Below are positions 16,659 to 24,916 of a DNA stretch of 64,000 bases, one piece after another. Numbering within the stretch: position 1 is the stretch's first letter; every line of letters begins with the position of its first letter. The translations under genes were made by a program, and so were the position numbers. Source of the DNA: Sphingomonas jatrophae. GTDB lineage: Bacteria > Pseudomonadota > Alphaproteobacteria > Sphingomonadales > Sphingomonadaceae. The stretch spans positions 1,898,230 to 1,962,229 of the forward strand of contig NZ_FOZG01000001.1 of the NCBI RefSeq assembly GCF_900113315.1. The letters run 5' to 3'. Under the pieces are notes generated by a model, which saw nothing but the letters and a program-made list of their open reading frames with translations, was not told the DNA's origin and searched no databases.

Positions 16659-17491
16659 GCGCCGAGCCGGACGGCGATCCGCTCCGCCAGCCTTTGGGTG
16701 AGCGCGGCGGCGGCGGCGCTCTGCGGCGTGTCCGCGCGGTGGAGCAGCCAGAGGCCCGTGTCGAAGCGCGGATCGGGCGGGGCGATCCGCTCCAGCACAG
16801 GATCGTCGTCGGCGGCGAAGCAGCACAGCCATGCTTTCCCGACGCCGCTCCGCACCGCCTGCGCCAGCGCGCCCCAGCTGCTGAAGCGGATCGCACCGGG
16901 CGCATCGTCGCCGCTATTGGCGGCGGTCCAGTGGCGGGGCAGTGCCAGCTCCACCTCCTCGCCCCAGCAGAGCGGCGGACCCTCGGGCGTGCCGCGGCGG
17001 GCGTAACGCGCCTGCGTGACGATGCCCGCCTGCCGTCCCGCCAGCCGCCGCGGCACCGCACGGATCAGCGCGAGGGCGAGGTCCGCGCGCCGGAGCGTCA
17101 CCGCTTCCACCGGGTCGATCGCGTGGACCAGCTCGATCGCCGGGCCGCCGGACGGCGCAGCGGCGCCCAGCTCGGCCATCAGCTCCACCACCAGCCCGGC
17201 GCTGCTGGCGATGCGCAACGGCGCAGGGTCGGGCGGGGCGAGTGCGATGCGCCGCAGCACCTCGGCAATCTCCGTCTCTACGCGCGCGCCCGCCTCCAGC
17301 AGCAGCCGGCCCGCCTCGGTCGGCTCGGGCCCGGTCGGCGTCTCGCGAAACAAAGCGGTCTGGAGCGAGGCTTCCAGCGCAGCGACACGCCGGCCGATCG
17401 TCGTGCGGTTCAGCCCGAGCTGCGGCCCGGCCGCGCTGTAGGAGCCCGCGCGCACCGCGGTGAGGAAGACGCGAAGATCGTTCCAGTCCAT
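16646..17491 (-). CDS. LysR-type transcriptional regulator
   Basis: 281 residues from the ATG at 17491. The N-terminal winged helix (DWNDLRVFLTAVRAGSYSAA, then LGLNRTTIGRRVAALE) is a clear LysR DNA-binding domain, followed by a substrate-binding effector domain. A start further upstream at 17527 would place the 17-bp palindrome inside the coding sequence, so the internal ATG is preferred. It is divergent from kshA, the usual LysR arrangement, so it probably controls kshA and itself in response to a steroid intermediate. Confidence 0.8.
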   Translation of the reverse strand: MDWNDLRVFLTAVRAGSYSAAGPQLGLNRTTIGRRVAALEASLQTALFRETPTGPEPTEAGRLLLEAGARVETEIAEVLRRIALAPPDPAPLRIASSAGLVVELMAELGAAAPSGGPAIELVHAIDPVEAVTLRRADLALALIRAVPRRLAGRQAGIVTQARYARRGTPEGPPLCWGEEVELALPRHWTAANSGDDAPGAIRFSSWGALAQAVRSGVGKAWLCCFAADDDPVLERIAPPDPRFDTGLWLLHRADTPQSAAAAALTQRLAERIAVRLGAQAV

Positions 17492-17504
17492 CCCCGTGCA
17501 ATGA

Positions 17505-17521
17505 TGCACACCCGGTGTGCA
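17505..17521. promoter_or_regulatory. 17-bp perfect palindrome, probable LysR operator
   Basis: TGCACACC-C-GGTGTGCA is a perfect dyad of 8-bp arms around one base. It lies 13 bp upstream of the LysR start and about 107 bp upstream of kshA, in the only spacer between the two divergent genes. LysR regulators bind interrupted dyads in exactly this position, so it is a good candidate operator. Confidence 0.6.
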
Positions 17522-17628
17522 GATCAAGTGCGTCGCCCGTCCCCCTCGCGAACTACGCCAATCGATGCTATGTCGGATGCAAAGGCGTGTCCGGCGTGGC
17601 CGACGCGCGCTGGGATGAGGATCGGGTA

Positions 17629-18708
17629 ATGGCGACCAGTAAGGATTATGGCCTGGGCGAGCATCGCTTCCCCCGCGGCTGGTTCATGATCGCAGGCGCG
17701 GACGAGGCGACGACCAAGCCGCAGGCGGTGCGCTTCTTCGGGCAGGACATGGTGCTCTATCGCGGCGAGACGGGCACGCCCCACCTGGTCGAGGCCTATT
17801 GCCCGCACATGGGCGCGCACCTCGCCAAGAACTCGACCTCCTACATCGTGCTCGACGGCGAGCAGGTGCAGGGCGATTCGATCCGCTGCCCGTTCCACGG
17901 CTGGCGCTTCGACGGCAAGGGCCAGTGCGATCACGTGCCCTATTCCAAGTTCGTGCCCAAGGCGGCGCAGCTGAAGACCTTCCACGTCGTCGAGCGCGCC
18001 GGCATCATCTGGATGTGGCATGACGAGGAAGGGCTGGAGCCGGAGTGGGAGCTGCCGAGCTTCGGCAACCATTATGATGCGCCCGGCTGGGTCAACTGGA
18101 AGATCGACTTCATGGGCGACCTGCCCGTGCACGGCATCGAGATCGTCGACAACATGGCCGATTTCGGCCACTTCGTGCCGATCCACGGGGCGATGGACTT
18201 CACCTACTTCGCCAACGAGTTCAAGGACCACATCGTCCACCAATATTACAGCGCCGGCCACCGCACGCTGACCGCGGCGGAGGGCGACCAGCTGGTGCTC
18301 GACACGTGGTATGAAGGGCCGGGCTTCCTCCAGTCGGAGATGGCGGGCGAGTATGACTCGTTCATCATGATCGCCAACACGCCGATCGACGACGGCCTCA
18401 GCCGCACGTGGCACGCGCTGATGGTGCAGGTGCATGACGGTTCGCGCGAGACCAACGATGCCGATCGCGCCGCCGCGCTCGCCTATCAGGAGGGCAGCCG
18501 CCTCGCCTTCGCGCAGGATGTCGAGATCTGGCAGAACAAGCGCGCCTGCCTCGCCCCGCTCGCGCTGCCGAACGACGGGCCCTATGGCAAGGTGCGGATC
18601 TGGTACAAGCAGTTCTACAATCCGCGCGCGCAGGCGGAAACCTTCCAGAAGCGCGTGAACGGCCTCGTCGTCACGCACGATACCCGTCCCGACAGCAAGG
18701 CCGCCTGA
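17629..18708 (+). CDS. kshA: Rieske oxygenase, KshA-like 3-ketosteroid 9alpha-hydroxylase terminal component
   Basis: 359 residues from the ATG at 17629 (GAGGA upstream). The Rieske [2Fe-2S] ligands are C58, H60, C87 and H90 (CPHMGAH and CPFHGW). The mononuclear iron site follows the N-x2-D-x2-H-x4-H pattern with N175, D178, H181 and H186 (VDNMADFGHFVPIHG). KshA hydroxylates ring B at C9 of androstenedione-type steroids; with C1-C2 desaturation this opens the ring to the 9,10-seco product. It needs a reductase (KshB), and none is in the window. A LysR gene is divergent. The assignment to KshA rests on the motif and steroid context; other steroid Rieske oxygenases remain possible. Confidence 0.78.
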   Translation: MATSKDYGLGEHRFPRGWFMIAGADEATTKPQAVRFFGQDMVLYRGETGTPHLVEAYCPHMGAHLAKNSTSYIVLDGEQVQGDSIRCPFHGWRFDGKGQCDHVPYSKFVPKAAQLKTFHVVERAGIIWMWHDEEGLEPEWELPSFGNHYDAPGWVNWKIDFMGDLPVHGIEIVDNMADFGHFVPIHGAMDFTYFANEFKDHIVHQYYSAGHRTLTAAEGDQLVLDTWYEGPGFLQSEMAGEYDSFIMIANTPIDDGLSRTWHALMVQVHDGSRETNDADRAAALAYQEGSRLAFAQDVEIWQNKRACLAPLALPNDGPYGKVRIWYKQFYNPRAQAETFQKRVNGLVVTHDTRPDSKAA

Positions 18709-18720
18709 TCGCGGCCTTGC

Positions 18721-18740
18721 CCCGGCCGCTTGAGGCCGGG
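18721..18740. terminator. Hairpin between kshA and the SDR gene
   Basis: CCCGGCC (18721-18727) and GGCCGGG (18734-18740) form a perfect 7-bp stem with a 6-base loop, 12 bases after the kshA stop. No T-run follows, so it may attenuate or stabilise rather than terminate fully. Confidence 0.35.
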
Positions 18741-19525
18741 TGATCTGGGGGGACGGCTTGGCTACATTTCCTGACGGCTGCACGCTGCTGTTCGGCGGCA
18801 GCGGCGGCATTGGCAGCGGCATCTCGCGCGTGTTCGCGGCGGGCGGCAGCGACATCGCCATCGTCTATCGCAGCAATGCGGATCGCGCCGCCGCCGTCGC
18901 GGGGGAAGCGGAGGCGGCGGGCCGCCGCGCGACGATCCATGCCGCCGACGTGACCGACGAGGCATCGGTGCGCGCGGTGGTGGCGGCGGCGATCGCCACG
19001 CATGGCCGCGTGCACAGCGTCGTCTGGGCGGCGGGGCCGCTCGTCAACCAGCGCTATCTGGCCGAGACGCCGATGGACGAATGGCGCCACGCCTTCGAGG
19101 TGGAGGTGCACGGCTTCTTCCGCGTGGCGCAGGCGCTGATCCCGCACATGCGCGAGAGCGGCGGCGGCAGCTTCGTGACGCTCGGCTCTGCGGGGCATGA
19201 CTGGTGGCCCGCGCGCGACGGCATGTCCGTCGCGGTCAAGGCATCGAACGAGCAACTGGTGCAGGGCATCGCCAAGGAAGAGGGGCGCTACCGCATCCGC
19301 GCCAATTCGGTGCTGGTCGGCGTGATCGAGGCGGGGCAGCTGCACGAGCTTCAGCGCCTGGGCCAGATCGACCAGCGCTGGATCGACAACACGCACCGCC
19401 TGCTGTGCCTTAAGCGCTTCGGCACGGCGGAGGAGATCGGCCACGCCTGCCTGTTCTTTGCATCGAACGAGGCGGCCTACGTGACCGGCCAGCGCATCTC
19501 GGTTTCAGGGGGATTTGGGGTATGA
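18740..19525 (+). CDS. SDR family protein lacking the catalytic tyrosine
   Basis: 261 residues if the GTG at 18740 is used; a TTG at 18758 following GGGGGGA is an alternative start. The cofactor motif GGSGGIGSG near residues 19-27 and the C-terminal GQRISVSGGFGV block mark a short-chain dehydrogenase. The Tyr of the YxxxK active site is replaced by Ser: the site reads S-V-A-V-K in DGMSVAVKAS. It is therefore either a non-redox SDR or one using another acid. It overlaps the following canonical SDR by ATGA, so the pair may form a hetero-oligomer with one inactive subunit. Confidence 0.72.
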   Translation: MIWGDGLATFPDGCTLLFGGSGGIGSGISRVFAAGGSDIAIVYRSNADRAAAVAGEAEAAGRRATIHAADVTDEASVRAVVAAAIATHGRVHSVVWAAGPLVNQRYLAETPMDEWRHAFEVEVHGFFRVAQALIPHMRESGGGSFVTLGSAGHDWWPARDGMSVAVKASNEQLVQGIAKEEGRYRIRANSVLVGVIEAGQLHELQRLGQIDQRWIDNTHRLLCLKRFGTAEEIGHACLFFASNEAAYVTGQRISVSGGFGV

Positions 19526-20400
19526 GCAGCAGCAACGAGACCGGGCGCAAGGTCGCGATCGTCACCGGCGCCAGCCGCGGCGCGGGCAAGGGCATTGCGG
19601 CGGCGCTGGGCGCGGCGGGATGGCGCGTCTACGTCACTGGCCGCACGCTGCGCGAGGGCGATGCCGCGCTGCCCGGCACGATCGGCGCGGCGGCGCAGGC
19701 TGTCACCGATGCGGGCGGCGAGGGGATCGCCGTGCAGGTCGACCATGCCGATGCCGGCGCCATCGCCCGCCTGTTCGAGCAGGTGCAGCGCGAGAGCGGA
19801 CGGCTGGACATCCTCGTCAACAATGTCGCCGCCATCCATGACGATCTTGTCGCGCCGGGACCGTTCTGGGCGAAATCGCCCGATCTGGTGGACATCCTCG
19901 ATGTGGGCCTGCGCTCGCACTATCTCGCCTCCTATCACGCCGCGCCGATCATGGTGGCGCAGGGGCGAGGGCTGATCGCCTTCACCTCCTCCTTCGGCTC
20001 GGTCTGCTACATGCACGGCCCGGCTTATGGCGCGCAGAAGGCGGGCGTGGACAAGTTCGCCGCCGACATGGGCGTCGACTTTCGCGACGAGAAGACGGGC
20101 GTCGCCGCGGTTTCGCTGTGGATGGGGCCGCTGCGCACCGAGCGGAGCGAGCGGACTCTGGCGGGGCATCCGGATCAATATGAAGGCTTCATGGCGCAGG
20201 CGGAGACGCCCGAATTCAATGGCCGCCTGATCCTTGCCATGTATGACGATCCCAAGCTCGCCGAGCTGAACGGCCAGACGGTGATCGGCGCCGAGATTGC
20301 CGAGCGCTACGGCGTGACGGAAGAGGGCGGTCGCAAGCCGCCATCCTATCGCGACATGCTGGGCGAACCGCGCGTGCCGCACCCTGCCATCGTGCGCTGA
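19522..20400 (+). CDS. SDR family oxidoreductase
   Basis: A 292-residue short-chain dehydrogenase with NAD(P) motif TGASRGAGKG (15-24), the NNVA segment, serines in FTSSFGS and the canonical YGAQK active site. Its start overlaps the stop of the tyrosine-less SDR, so the two are co-translated. The C-terminus extends beyond the usual SDR length with a GRKPPSYRDML tail. It likely acts on a steroid hydroxyl or keto group, given kshA upstream and the TonB receptor downstream. Substrate unknown. Confidence 0.75.
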   Translation: MSSSNETGRKVAIVTGASRGAGKGIAAALGAAGWRVYVTGRTLREGDAALPGTIGAAAQAVTDAGGEGIAVQVDHADAGAIARLFEQVQRESGRLDILVNNVAAIHDDLVAPGPFWAKSPDLVDILDVGLRSHYLASYHAAPIMVAQGRGLIAFTSSFGSVCYMHGPAYGAQKAGVDKFAADMGVDFRDEKTGVAAVSLWMGPLRTERSERTLAGHPDQYEGFMAQAETPEFNGRLILAMYDDPKLAELNGQTVIGAEIAERYGVTEEGGRKPPSYRDMLGEPRVPHPAIVR

Positions 20401-20584
20401 CGCCCTTGCTGCGCGCGCCGGCGGCTGTTGCGCCGTCGCATCGCTGTCCGCGTAAACATACGTGCATTTCGCAACGCATGATCGATTGCTTGCACGCCTA
20501 GCATCACGACGCTAACGGGCTGCGCAATCGCGTTAAGGCGAATGATAATCGCACAGAAACGCGCAATTAAGCGGGGAGTCCAAC
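20401..20584. promoter_or_regulatory. Intergenic leader before the TonB receptor
   Basis: A 184-bp spacer, noticeably more AT-rich than its surroundings, with a GGGGAG ribosome-binding site at 20573-20578. It holds the stretch GCATGATCGATTGC (20476-20489), whose first nine bases also occur in the hsaC/hsaA spacer. A promoter is likely, but no clear -35/-10 pair is asserted. Confidence 0.35.
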
Positions 20585-22960
20585 ATGCGCCATCACCAGA
20601 TCAGCCTCACTGCATTGGCCGTGTGCCTGCTCGCTCCCACACCTGTGTTTGCGCAGACCGATCCTGTGCCTGCCAATGTTGCGCAGGACGCGGCCGTGCC
20701 GCCGCCGCCCACCACCACCGCGGCGACCACGCCCGAGACGGCGGCAGCCAATGGCGGTCTGCAGGACATCGTCGTCACCGCGCGCCGCACGTCGGAATCG
20801 CTGCAGACGGTGCCCGTCGCCGTCACCGCGCTCAGCGGCGACTTCCTTGATCGGCAGAATGTGCAGGACGTGACGAGCGTGCCGCAGTTCACGCCGAACC
20901 TCAGCATCCTCCAGCAGTCGACCAGCGTCACCGCCGCGTCGGTCTATATCCGCGGCATCGGCAACCAGGAGCCGTCGTCGGCGGCGGAGCAGGGCGTCGG
21001 CGTCTATCTCGACGGCGTCTATGTCGCGCGCTCGGCGGGTGCGCTGTTCGACCTCGTCGATCTCGAGCGGATCGAGGTGCTGCGCGGGCCGCAGGGCACC
21101 CTGTTTGGCCGCAACACGGTCGGCGGCGCGATCCAGCTCGTCTCCAAGAAGCCGAGCAACGACTTCCACGTCGAGGCGAAGGCGGGCTACGGCCGCTATA
21201 ATGAGTGGTTCGTCCGCGGCCGCGTCGACACCGGCTATATCGGCGGCTCGGTCATCAAGGCGTCGATCGCGGGTCTGCACAAGCAGCGCAACGGCTATGT
21301 CAACAATCTGCTGACCCCGTCGAAGCGCGATCCGGGTGCGCAGAATGGCGACGCCATCACCGCCAACGTTCAGGCCGATTTCGATGCGGTCACGGTCAAC
21401 TACAATTTCGACTATAATGACCGTCGCGGCACCGCGCCCTTTTTCCAGGTGATCGTCGCCTCGCCCGATTTCGTGAATTACTACAATGCGTCGCCCGCCT
21501 TCGGCGGCGATCCGCTGCAGATCAGCCGCGACCGGCTGGATGATGTGAAGCAGGCGGGCTTCGTCGATCGCAAGGGCCGGCTGCGCTACGATGCGCGCGC
21601 CAAGATCGAGGGCCACGCGCTGACCGTCGCGCTGGAGCCGGTCGACGGGCTGACGGTGAAATCGATCACCGCCTATCGCAAGTTCTTCCAGGATACGATC
21701 CTGACGCTGGGCGGCCAGGGCAATACGCGCGGCGTGCTGCTCGATCCCGTGACGTTCGCGCCCTCGATCGGAGCGACCACGCCTTATAACGGCAACAATG
21801 CGCCGCAGAAGCAGCACCAGTTCAGCCAGGAACTGCAGGCGCTCGGCACCGTCGGGGAGATCAGCTACGTCGCCGGCCTTTATTACTTTTACGAGAATGC
21901 CAGCGAGAGCAACAACCAGCAGCTGACCTTCATCCTGCCGGGCGGGCAGGCGGGCCTCAACCTGACGCCGCTGCAGGCGTTCGGCAGCACCTCCGAGAGC
22001 GCGGCGGCCTTCGGTCAGGTCAGCTGGAAGCCGGTCGCGCTCGACGAGAAGATGGAGCTGACCGGCGGCATCCGCTACACCGCCGACCGCAAGACCATCC
22101 TGCTCGCGGGCGACGTGCAGCCGAATCTCCGCGGCGCAGTCGATTTCGACAATGTGTCGTGGCTGGCCTCGGCCAATTACCGCTTCACCCCCGCGATCAT
22201 GGCTTATGCCCGCGTCTCGACCGGTTATCGCTCGGGCGGCTTCAATCCGCGCGCCTCGACGCTCAACTCGTTCGATCCGGAAAAGGCGACCGCATACGAG
22301 ATCGGCCTGAAGTCCGAGCTGTTCGACCGCAAGCTGCGGCTCAACCTCGCGGCCTTCCAGACGGACTATGACGATCTCCAGATCAACCAGTTCGCGAGCG
22401 GCACCGGCGGCGCCACCTCGCTCGTCGTCAATGCCGGCAAGGTCGTGTTCCGCGGTTTCGAGGCGGAGATGACCGCGGCGCCGACGGACAATTTGACGTT
22501 CGACGGATCGGTCGGCTACACGCAGCCCAAGTTCAAGAGCTTCCTCTACCGTGATCCGGCCAACAACCAGGTGGTCGACGTTGCGGACGAGGCGCACATG
22601 AACATGGTCGCCAAGTTCCAGGCGCATGCCGGTGCGCAATATTCGGCCGATGTCGGCATGGGCAACCTGACCGGTCGGGTCGATTATGCCTATCGCAGCC
22701 AGATCATCTTCTATCCGCTGGATCGTACCAGCCCGTTCAATCACGACATCCGCTCGCGCCCCGATCACAACCTCAAGGCGCGTCTGTCGCTGTCCGACGT
22801 GAAGGTGGGCGGCAGCACGATGGAATTCGGCATCTGGGGCGATAACCTGACCAATCAGACGAACATCGATTTCGCGATCGATTTCGGCGGGCTTGGCTAC
22901 GGCGCTGCCTCGTTCAAGCGGCCGCGGACCTACGGGGTGGACGCCAAGGTCAGCTTCTGA
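20585..22960 (+). CDS. TonB-dependent outer-membrane receptor
   Basis: A 791-residue outer-membrane transporter. A signal peptide ends at about A23 (TPVFA), followed by a Pro/Thr-rich linker and a TonB box QDIVVTA at 60-66. The plug carries the VYIRGIGNQEPSSAAEQGVG and ERIEVLRGPQGTLFGRNTVGG motifs. The rest is a beta barrel ending in the outer-membrane signature phenylalanine (DAKVSF). Sphingomonads use large sets of such receptors for hydrophobic or aromatic substrates, so steroid or bile acid uptake is a reasonable inference. It uses energy from TonB-ExbBD, not encoded here. Its last 11 bases overlap the convergent AraC gene. Confidence 0.9.
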   Translation: MRHHQISLTALAVCLLAPTPVFAQTDPVPANVAQDAAVPPPPTTTAATTPETAAANGGLQDIVVTARRTSESLQTVPVAVTALSGDFLDRQNVQDVTSVPQFTPNLSILQQSTSVTAASVYIRGIGNQEPSSAAEQGVGVYLDGVYVARSAGALFDLVDLERIEVLRGPQGTLFGRNTVGGAIQLVSKKPSNDFHVEAKAGYGRYNEWFVRGRVDTGYIGGSVIKASIAGLHKQRNGYVNNLLTPSKRDPGAQNGDAITANVQADFDAVTVNYNFDYNDRRGTAPFFQVIVASPDFVNYYNASPAFGGDPLQISRDRLDDVKQAGFVDRKGRLRYDARAKIEGHALTVALEPVDGLTVKSITAYRKFFQDTILTLGGQGNTRGVLLDPVTFAPSIGATTPYNGNNAPQKQHQFSQELQALGTVGEISYVAGLYYFYENASESNNQQLTFILPGGQAGLNLTPLQAFGSTSESAAAFGQVSWKPVALDEKMELTGGIRYTADRKTILLAGDVQPNLRGAVDFDNVSWLASANYRFTPAIMAYARVSTGYRSGGFNPRASTLNSFDPEKATAYEIGLKSELFDRKLRLNLAAFQTDYDDLQINQFASGTGGATSLVVNAGKVVFRGFEAEMTAAPTDNLTFDGSVGYTQPKFKSFLYRDPANNQVVDVADEAHMNMVAKFQAHAGAQYSADVGMGNLTGRVDYAYRSQIIFYPLDRTSPFNHDIRSRPDHNLKARLSLSDVKVGGSTMEFGIWGDNLTNQTNIDFAIDFGGLGYGAASFKRPRTYGVDAKVSF

Positions 22961-23822
22961 TTGCTGTCCGGAAGGCACCGGGCGGGCGGCCGACGACGCG
23001 GTGGAACGCCGCGGAGAAGGCCGCCGCCGACCGGTAGCCTAGGGCATGCGCGATGTCGGCCAGCGGGCCGTCATCGCGCGCCAGCATCGCCTTCGCGCGT
23101 GCCATCCGCGCGCGCTGCACGAAGCTGCCGACGCTCTCGCCGGTGGTCGCGCGGAAGGTGCGCATGAAGTGGAAGCGGCTGAGGCCGCACAAGGCCGCCA
23201 GCTCGTCAATGGCGGGCGGCGGCCCGTCCGCATCGATCCGCGCGGCGCAGCGGCGGAGCTGGCGGGGGGTGAGGCCGCCGCTCCGCCGCGCCGCCAGCCG
23301 CCCCGCTTCCGCCAGATAGCGGGCGAGATCGAGGCGGATCGTATCGACCAGCGCCTGCGCCAGCGCAATGCTGTCCTCGCGCGGTTGCGCCACTTCCTCG
23401 GCCAGCCGCAGCATCGCATCCTCGATCGGCTGGCGGCGAATGTCGAAGCAGGCGGCCAGCTGCGCCTCGTCCAGCGCCTTGCCGTGCAGCGCGGGCGGCA
23501 GCGCTTGTCCCTCGAAGCGGCAGCGGATCGTCTCGAACGCACCGCCGGCGAAGCGCAGCTCCGACGGTACACCCGCCGGCCGGAAGCTCAAGGAGCCGAA
23601 CCGGGCGAAGCGCGTCCCCGCACGGCCGAACCGCCCCTCCGATTGCGGCAGCAGCGGAGAGAGGCCGAGCGACAGCATCGCCTGTGGCTCCACCACCGTC
23701 ACCGTCTGCGGCGCGACCTCCGGATAGTCGCACAGCTCCACCGCAATGCCCGGCAGCGCCAGCGCCGCGCGCACCAGCCGCGGATCGCGCCGCGCATCGG
23801 CGATGGAAACGGGATCGACCAT
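22950..23822 (-). CDS. AraC-family transcriptional regulator
   Basis: About 290 residues from the ATG at 23822; ATGs at 23861 and 23912 are also possible and no start has a clear ribosome-binding site. The C-terminal third is a double HTH AraC domain (DELAALCGLSRFHFMRTFRATTG, then DIAHALGYRSAAAFSAAFHRVVG). The N-terminal part is an effector or dimerisation domain. It is divergent from the mutase operon and probably regulates it, and perhaps the neighbouring receptor gene with which it converges. Confidence 0.8.
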   Translation of the reverse strand: MVDPVSIADARRDPRLVRAALALPGIAVELCDYPEVAPQTVTVVEPQAMLSLGLSPLLPQSEGRFGRAGTRFARFGSLSFRPAGVPSELRFAGGAFETIRCRFEGQALPPALHGKALDEAQLAACFDIRRQPIEDAMLRLAEEVAQPREDSIALAQALVDTIRLDLARYLAEAGRLAARRSGGLTPRQLRRCAARIDADGPPPAIDELAALCGLSRFHFMRTFRATTGESVGSFVQRARMARAKAMLARDDGPLADIAHALGYRSAAAFSAAFHRVVGRPPGAFRTAIRS

Positions 23823-23950
23823 GAGCGCGGACTTTAGCAGGAGTGCGCCCACTTGCGCCATCGTGCGCAAACCTGCGGCGGCGGCCGGCGCCTCGCTTCT
23901 GCCCGCCCGCACAGCGGCGTAGGCTGCGGCAAAGCCGACAAGGAGACAGG

Positions 23951-24916
23951 ATGCCCCTCGCCCGAAGCGCGCCGGACGACCGCGCCACCTGGACCGCGGC
24001 CGACGTGCTGGCCGGCCACGACCTCGCCGGCACCAACGCGATCGTCACCGGCGCCTCCTCCGGCATCGGCGTCGAGATCGCCCGCGCGCTGGCGATGGCG
24101 GGCGCGGCAGTGACGCTCGCGGTGCGCGACGTGGCGGCGGGCGCCCGTGTCGCCGAGGAGATTGCGGCGGGCGGTGGCGTGACGCCAGACGTGGCGGAGA
24201 TCGACCTGCTCTCGCTCGCCTCCGTCCGCGCCTTCGCCGCGCGCTGGGGCGACAGGCCGCTCAGGCTGCTCATCAACAATGCCGGGCTGATGGCGCCGCC
24301 GCTGACGCGCACCGCGGATGGCTTCGAGAGCCAGATGGCGGTCAATTACTTCGCGCCGTTCCTCTTGTCCGAGCTGCTGTTGCCGAACCTCAAGGCGGCG
24401 GCGCCCGCGCGCGTGGTGATGGTCTCGTCCGGATCGCACCACATGGCGACACTGCGGCTGGACGATCTCAATTACGAGCACCGCGCTTACGACAAGTTCG
24501 AGGCTTATGGTCATGCCAAGCTGTGCGCGAACCTGCTGGCGGTGGAATATAGCCGCCGCCACGCAGGCGAGGGCGTGACGATGATCGCGGTGACGCCGGG
24601 CGGCGTCTCGACCAATCTCGGCCGGCATGTGACGTTCGAGGATGCGGTGCGGCTCGGCTGGGTCAATCCCGACGGATCGTTGCCCCGGGGAAACATGAAG
24701 ACGCTGGCGCAGGGCGCCGCCAGCCCGCTCTGGGCGGCGCTCGCGCCCGAGCTGGCGGCGTGCGGCGGCGCCTATGTCGAGGATTGCGCGGTGGCGCCGG
24801 TGTGGACCGCCGATCTGCCCGCGGGCTGGGGCGTCACCGCCGCCTCGCTGGACCGGAACGATGCGGCACGCCTGTGGACGGTGGCCGAGCAGATGATCGC
24901 GGAGAGCAAGCCATGA
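23951..24916 (+). CDS. SDR oxidoreductase (retinol dehydrogenase-like)
   Basis: 321 residues from the ATG at 23951 with an AGGAGACAGG site. Features are the cofactor motif TGASSGIGVEIA, NNAGLM, serines in VMVSSGSHH and the active site YGHAK. The extended form and the DLNYEHRAYDKF insert before the Tyr are typical of retinol dehydrogenase/WWOX-like SDRs. It is the first gene of the mutase operon and overlaps the mutase large subunit by ATGA, which suggests a linked substrate: an alcohol, ketone or aldehyde interconverted before or after the carbon-skeleton rearrangement. Confidence 0.75.
   Translation: MPLARSAPDDRATWTAADVLAGHDLAGTNAIVTGASSGIGVEIARALAMAGAAVTLAVRDVAAGARVAEEIAAGGGVTPDVAEIDLLSLASVRAFAARWGDRPLRLLINNAGLMAPPLTRTADGFESQMAVNYFAPFLLSELLLPNLKAAAPARVVMVSSGSHHMATLRLDDLNYEHRAYDKFEAYGHAKLCANLLAVEYSRRHAGEGVTMIAVTPGGVSTNLGRHVTFEDAVRLGWVNPDGSLPRGNMKTLAQGAASPLWAALAPELAACGGAYVEDCAVAPVWTADLPAGWGVTAASLDRNDAARLWTVAEQMIAESKP

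Noticed and set aside
20567..22978. An 803-codon open frame on the minus strand
   Set aside because: It is the antisense shadow of the TonB receptor; the plus frame has a signal peptide, TonB box and barrel motifs.
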